Below are positions 38,638 through 40,655 of a DNA stretch of 40,655 nt, one piece after another. The notes under the pieces were generated by a model. It searched no databases, was not told the DNA's origin, and worked only from the letters and a program-made list of their open reading frames with translations. The DNA lies in assembly GCA_945834535.1 (NCBI GenBank), contig CAMAHM010000003.1:1-40655 (forward strand). Direction: 5' to 3'. The position numbers and the translations under genes are program-made. Position 1 is the stretch's first letter. Every line of letters starts with the position of its first letter. The stretch is from an uncultured Sutterella sp. (GTDB lineage: Bacteria; Pseudomonadota; Gammaproteobacteria; Burkholderiales; Burkholderiaceae_F).

Positions 38638-40509
38638 TTAAGCCTTGGCGTGTGCGACGTACATGTCGTGGATGGCCTGCTCGAAATGCTTGGACAGGGG
38701 GCCGCGCTTTAATTTGAGCGTCGGCGTCAGAAAACCGTTTTCAATTGTCCACGGTTCGAGCGTGAGCGTCACGTTGCGCGGCAGCGCGTAGTGCGGGAAG
38801 TCCGCCGCTGCACGGCGGGCGCGCTTGAGAACGGCCGAGCGCACTGCGGGCAGTGCGAGCGCATTCGGATCGTTTGCATCGACCGAGAGTTTTTCGGCCA
38901 GATCCTTCCATTCCTCGGGATTGAGTACGGTAATCAAAGAAATGAAGGGGCGTCCCTCACCGACGACATAGGTCTGTGCAAAGAGAGGATCTGTTTCAAG
39001 CGCCAGTTCCAAATCCACGGGCGGAACTTTTTCCCCTGTGCTCGTGACGATGATTTCCTTGATGCGGCCGCGGATGCGAAGCAGCCCTGCTTCATTGAAT
39101 TCACCGACGTCGCCCGTTGACAGCCACCCGTCTTCGCTCAGTACGCGTGCCGTGTCTTCAGGCCTGCCCCAGTAGCCCTTCATCACCGACGGACCGCGCA
39201 CCTGAATTTCGTTGGTCTGCGGTGCCAGACGAACTTCGACGTTGGCGAACACTTCGCCCACCGTGTCGGGCTGGTTGATGCGCAGCGAGTTGCCGGCAAT
39301 GATGGGAGAGGCTTCAGTCATGCCGTAGCCCTGAATGGGGGCCATGCCAAGGCCGCCGAACATACGGGCAACCTTGCCGTTGAGAGCCGCGCCGCCAGCG
39401 ATGGCAACTTTGAGCCTGCCGCCGAACTGCATGAGGATCTTTTGGGCGACCAGTTTTTTGAGGATCGGCGCCGTGATGAAGTCAAACAGGGCAAAGGGAG
39501 AACGCGGTACGGGAAGTTTGTTGGCACGGCAGAAACTGCGCCAGCCGACCGAGACGGCACATTCAAACAGCCAGCGGGAAATCTTCGGCGCTTTTTTGAG
39601 TCTGTCGTTGATGCGTGCGTAGATACGCTCGTAAATACGCGGCACGGAAATCAGCACGTCCGGACGAACAATGCGGAAGTCCTCGTTGAGCAGCATGATC
39701 GAGCGGTTGAAAGTGACCGTGCAGCCCATGCCGAGCGGAAGATAGTAGCCGGCGGTCCTCTCAAAGGTGTGCGACAGCGGCAGGAAGGATAAAAAGACGT
39801 AGCCGGGTTCGGGCGCGGGAAGAATGTGTTCGACCGTGCAGATGACGTTGCTCACGATGTTGGCGTGGGTGAGCATCACCCCCTTGGGACGACCGGTGGT
39901 CCCCGAGGTGTAGACGATGGCCGCCAAATCCTGCGGTTCGGGACCGGCGGGAAGTTCGGCAACGGAATGCCCCGAAGCGAGCCAGTCGTCGATTCCGAGC
40001 ACTTCGGGGGTGCCTGACAGCCCTTCGGGGCTTGCTTCATCGGTGAGAATGACCGTTTTGAGTTCGGGCATCGCCACGCCGGCGGCGGCAATCTTGTCCC
40101 AGCGCTCACGCTTATTGGTGATCAGACATTCGGCACCGCTGTCGGCGATGATGTAGGCCGACGATCCCGGAGTGTCGATGGCATGCAGCGGCACCGGAAT
40201 GAGGGCGTTGCCGAGTACGGCCTGATCGGCGAGAACGGCGTCGACGGAGTTGTTGAGCAAAATGGCCACACGGGCGCCGCGGGGCAGCCCCGTGGCGGCC
40301 AAAGCACGGCGCCACTGAAGAATTCGCTCGCCCAGATCGCTGTAGGTGACAGTGTTCCAGCTCGATGACGCGCGATCGTACTGCCGCAGGGCGGGCGCGT
40401 CGGGGATCGTGCGCGCACGAAGCGGTATGAATTCGGCCAGCGTACGGCAGGTTTTAAGCTGCGCCAGGCGCGTGCGCGAATTTTCAGTAGTGTGATTCTT
40501 GGCAGTCAT
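38638..40509 (-). CDS. Long-chain fatty acid-CoA ligase (AMP-binding)
   Basis: An AMP-forming acyl-CoA synthetase of 623 residues, activating fatty acids via an acyl-adenylate. The P-loop-like motif YTSGTTGRPKGVMLTH is at about residues 203-218. The acyl-adenylate motifs are GYGMTEASPI, the hinge region STGDVGEFNEAGLLRIRGR and the C-terminal catalytic Lys in TPTLKLKRG. It belongs to the long-chain (ACSL/FadD15-like) branch rather than the E. coli FadD branch, judged by LSFLPLSHTFERTAGYYLPL. No transmembrane segment is obvious. The ATG at 40509 has AGGA seven bases upstream. No other fatty-acid genes are in the window. Confidence 0.92.
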   Translation of the reverse strand: MTAKNHTTENSRTRLAQLKTCRTLAEFIPLRARTIPDAPALRQYDRASSSWNTVTYSDLGERILQWRRALAATGLPRGARVAILLNNSVDAVLADQAVLGNALIPVPLHAIDTPGSSAYIIADSGAECLITNKRERWDKIAAAGVAMPELKTVILTDEASPEGLSGTPEVLGIDDWLASGHSVAELPAGPEPQDLAAIVYTSGTTGRPKGVMLTHANIVSNVICTVEHILPAPEPGYVFLSFLPLSHTFERTAGYYLPLGMGCTVTFNRSIMLLNEDFRIVRPDVLISVPRIYERIYARINDRLKKAPKISRWLFECAVSVGWRSFCRANKLPVPRSPFALFDFITAPILKKLVAQKILMQFGGRLKVAIAGGAALNGKVARMFGGLGMAPIQGYGMTEASPIIAGNSLRINQPDTVGEVFANVEVRLAPQTNEIQVRGPSVMKGYWGRPEDTARVLSEDGWLSTGDVGEFNEAGLLRIRGRIKEIIVTSTGEKVPPVDLELALETDPLFAQTYVVGEGRPFISLITVLNPEEWKDLAEKLSVDANDPNALALPAVRSAVLKRARRAAADFPHYALPRNVTLTLEPWTIENGFLTPTLKLKRGPLSKHFEQAIHDMYVAHAKA

Positions 40510-40621
40510 GCATTAATCCTTTCACGGGCGGCAGGTCTGAGCCGTTTGACCGGCCGTCGGGTAACAACAAATGATTCTAACGCGCACACCGCAAGGAGTT
40601 TTTTGCGTTTTACAACGAGCA

Positions 40622-40649
40622 ACGGCCGCGCTTGTGCTAGTGCGGCCGT
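40622..40649. terminator. Hairpin at the window edge
   Basis: ACGGCCGC (40622-40629) pairs with GCGGCCGT (40642-40649) around a 12-base loop. It may be the terminator of a gene lying to the right of the window. No long T run is visible within the window. Confidence 0.4.
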
Positions 40650-40655
40650 CTTAAT

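Overview
The window is about 40.7 kb of GC-rich (roughly 60% by eye), densely packed bacterial DNA with 34 protein-coding genes. I saw no rRNA, tRNA, insertion sequence, prophage or CRISPR array. The gene order fmt-rsmB-DUF4390-ntrY-ntrX-trkA-trkH, the divergent def/dprA pair and the mannose-type EIIA-HPr-EI cluster without sugar permeases are typical of Betaproteobacteria, order Burkholderiales. A periplasmic-type [FeFe]-hydrogenase and many oxygen-independent traits point to an anaerobic, probably gut-associated member such as Sutterellaceae. That family assignment is inference from gene content, not a database match.

Layout. 17-3366 (minus): regulatory phosphotransferase cluster (EIIA-Man, HPr, EI) followed by a UPF0149/YecA-like gene. 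3558-3935 (plus): DUF1840. 3947-4807 (minus): exported Ntn-hydrolase. 4848-13786 (minus): one long co-directional block from fmt through rsmB, DUF4390, the NtrY/NtrX-type two-component pair, to the Trk potassium system. 13964-14878 (plus): an alpha/beta hydrolase sitting between fmt and def. 14938-15468 (minus): def. 15589-19128 (plus): a divergent dprA and topB. 19482-22957 (plus): an AapJQM-type amino-acid ABC transporter lacking its ATPase gene. 23072-27263 (plus): SRPBCC-like protein, Tex and an M20 peptidase, ended by a strong bidirectional terminator. 27376-28656 (minus): uracil permease. 28878-31732 (plus): prfC, GNAT acetyltransferase and a phosphoglycolate-phosphatase-like HAD protein.

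31674-36706 (minus) is the most distinctive part: hydA-hydB-cytochrome b-hydF-hydE. It encodes a two-subunit [FeFe]-hydrogenase with a Tat signal on the small subunit, a four-helix cytochrome b that could pass electrons to or from the quinone pool, and two of the three H-cluster maturases. hydG is not in the window. HydA and HydF each carry a substitution in a signature motif (Met to Thr in L2; His to Gln in the cluster-binding motif). Upstream is a 439-bp gene-free region with an AT-rich operator-like inverted repeat and an FNR-like palindrome. Next to it lies a coproporphyrinogen-oxidase-family radical SAM gene (37146-38477, minus), then a long-chain acyl-CoA ligase (38638-40509, minus).

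All functions come from reading motifs, lengths and order by eye; no searches were run.
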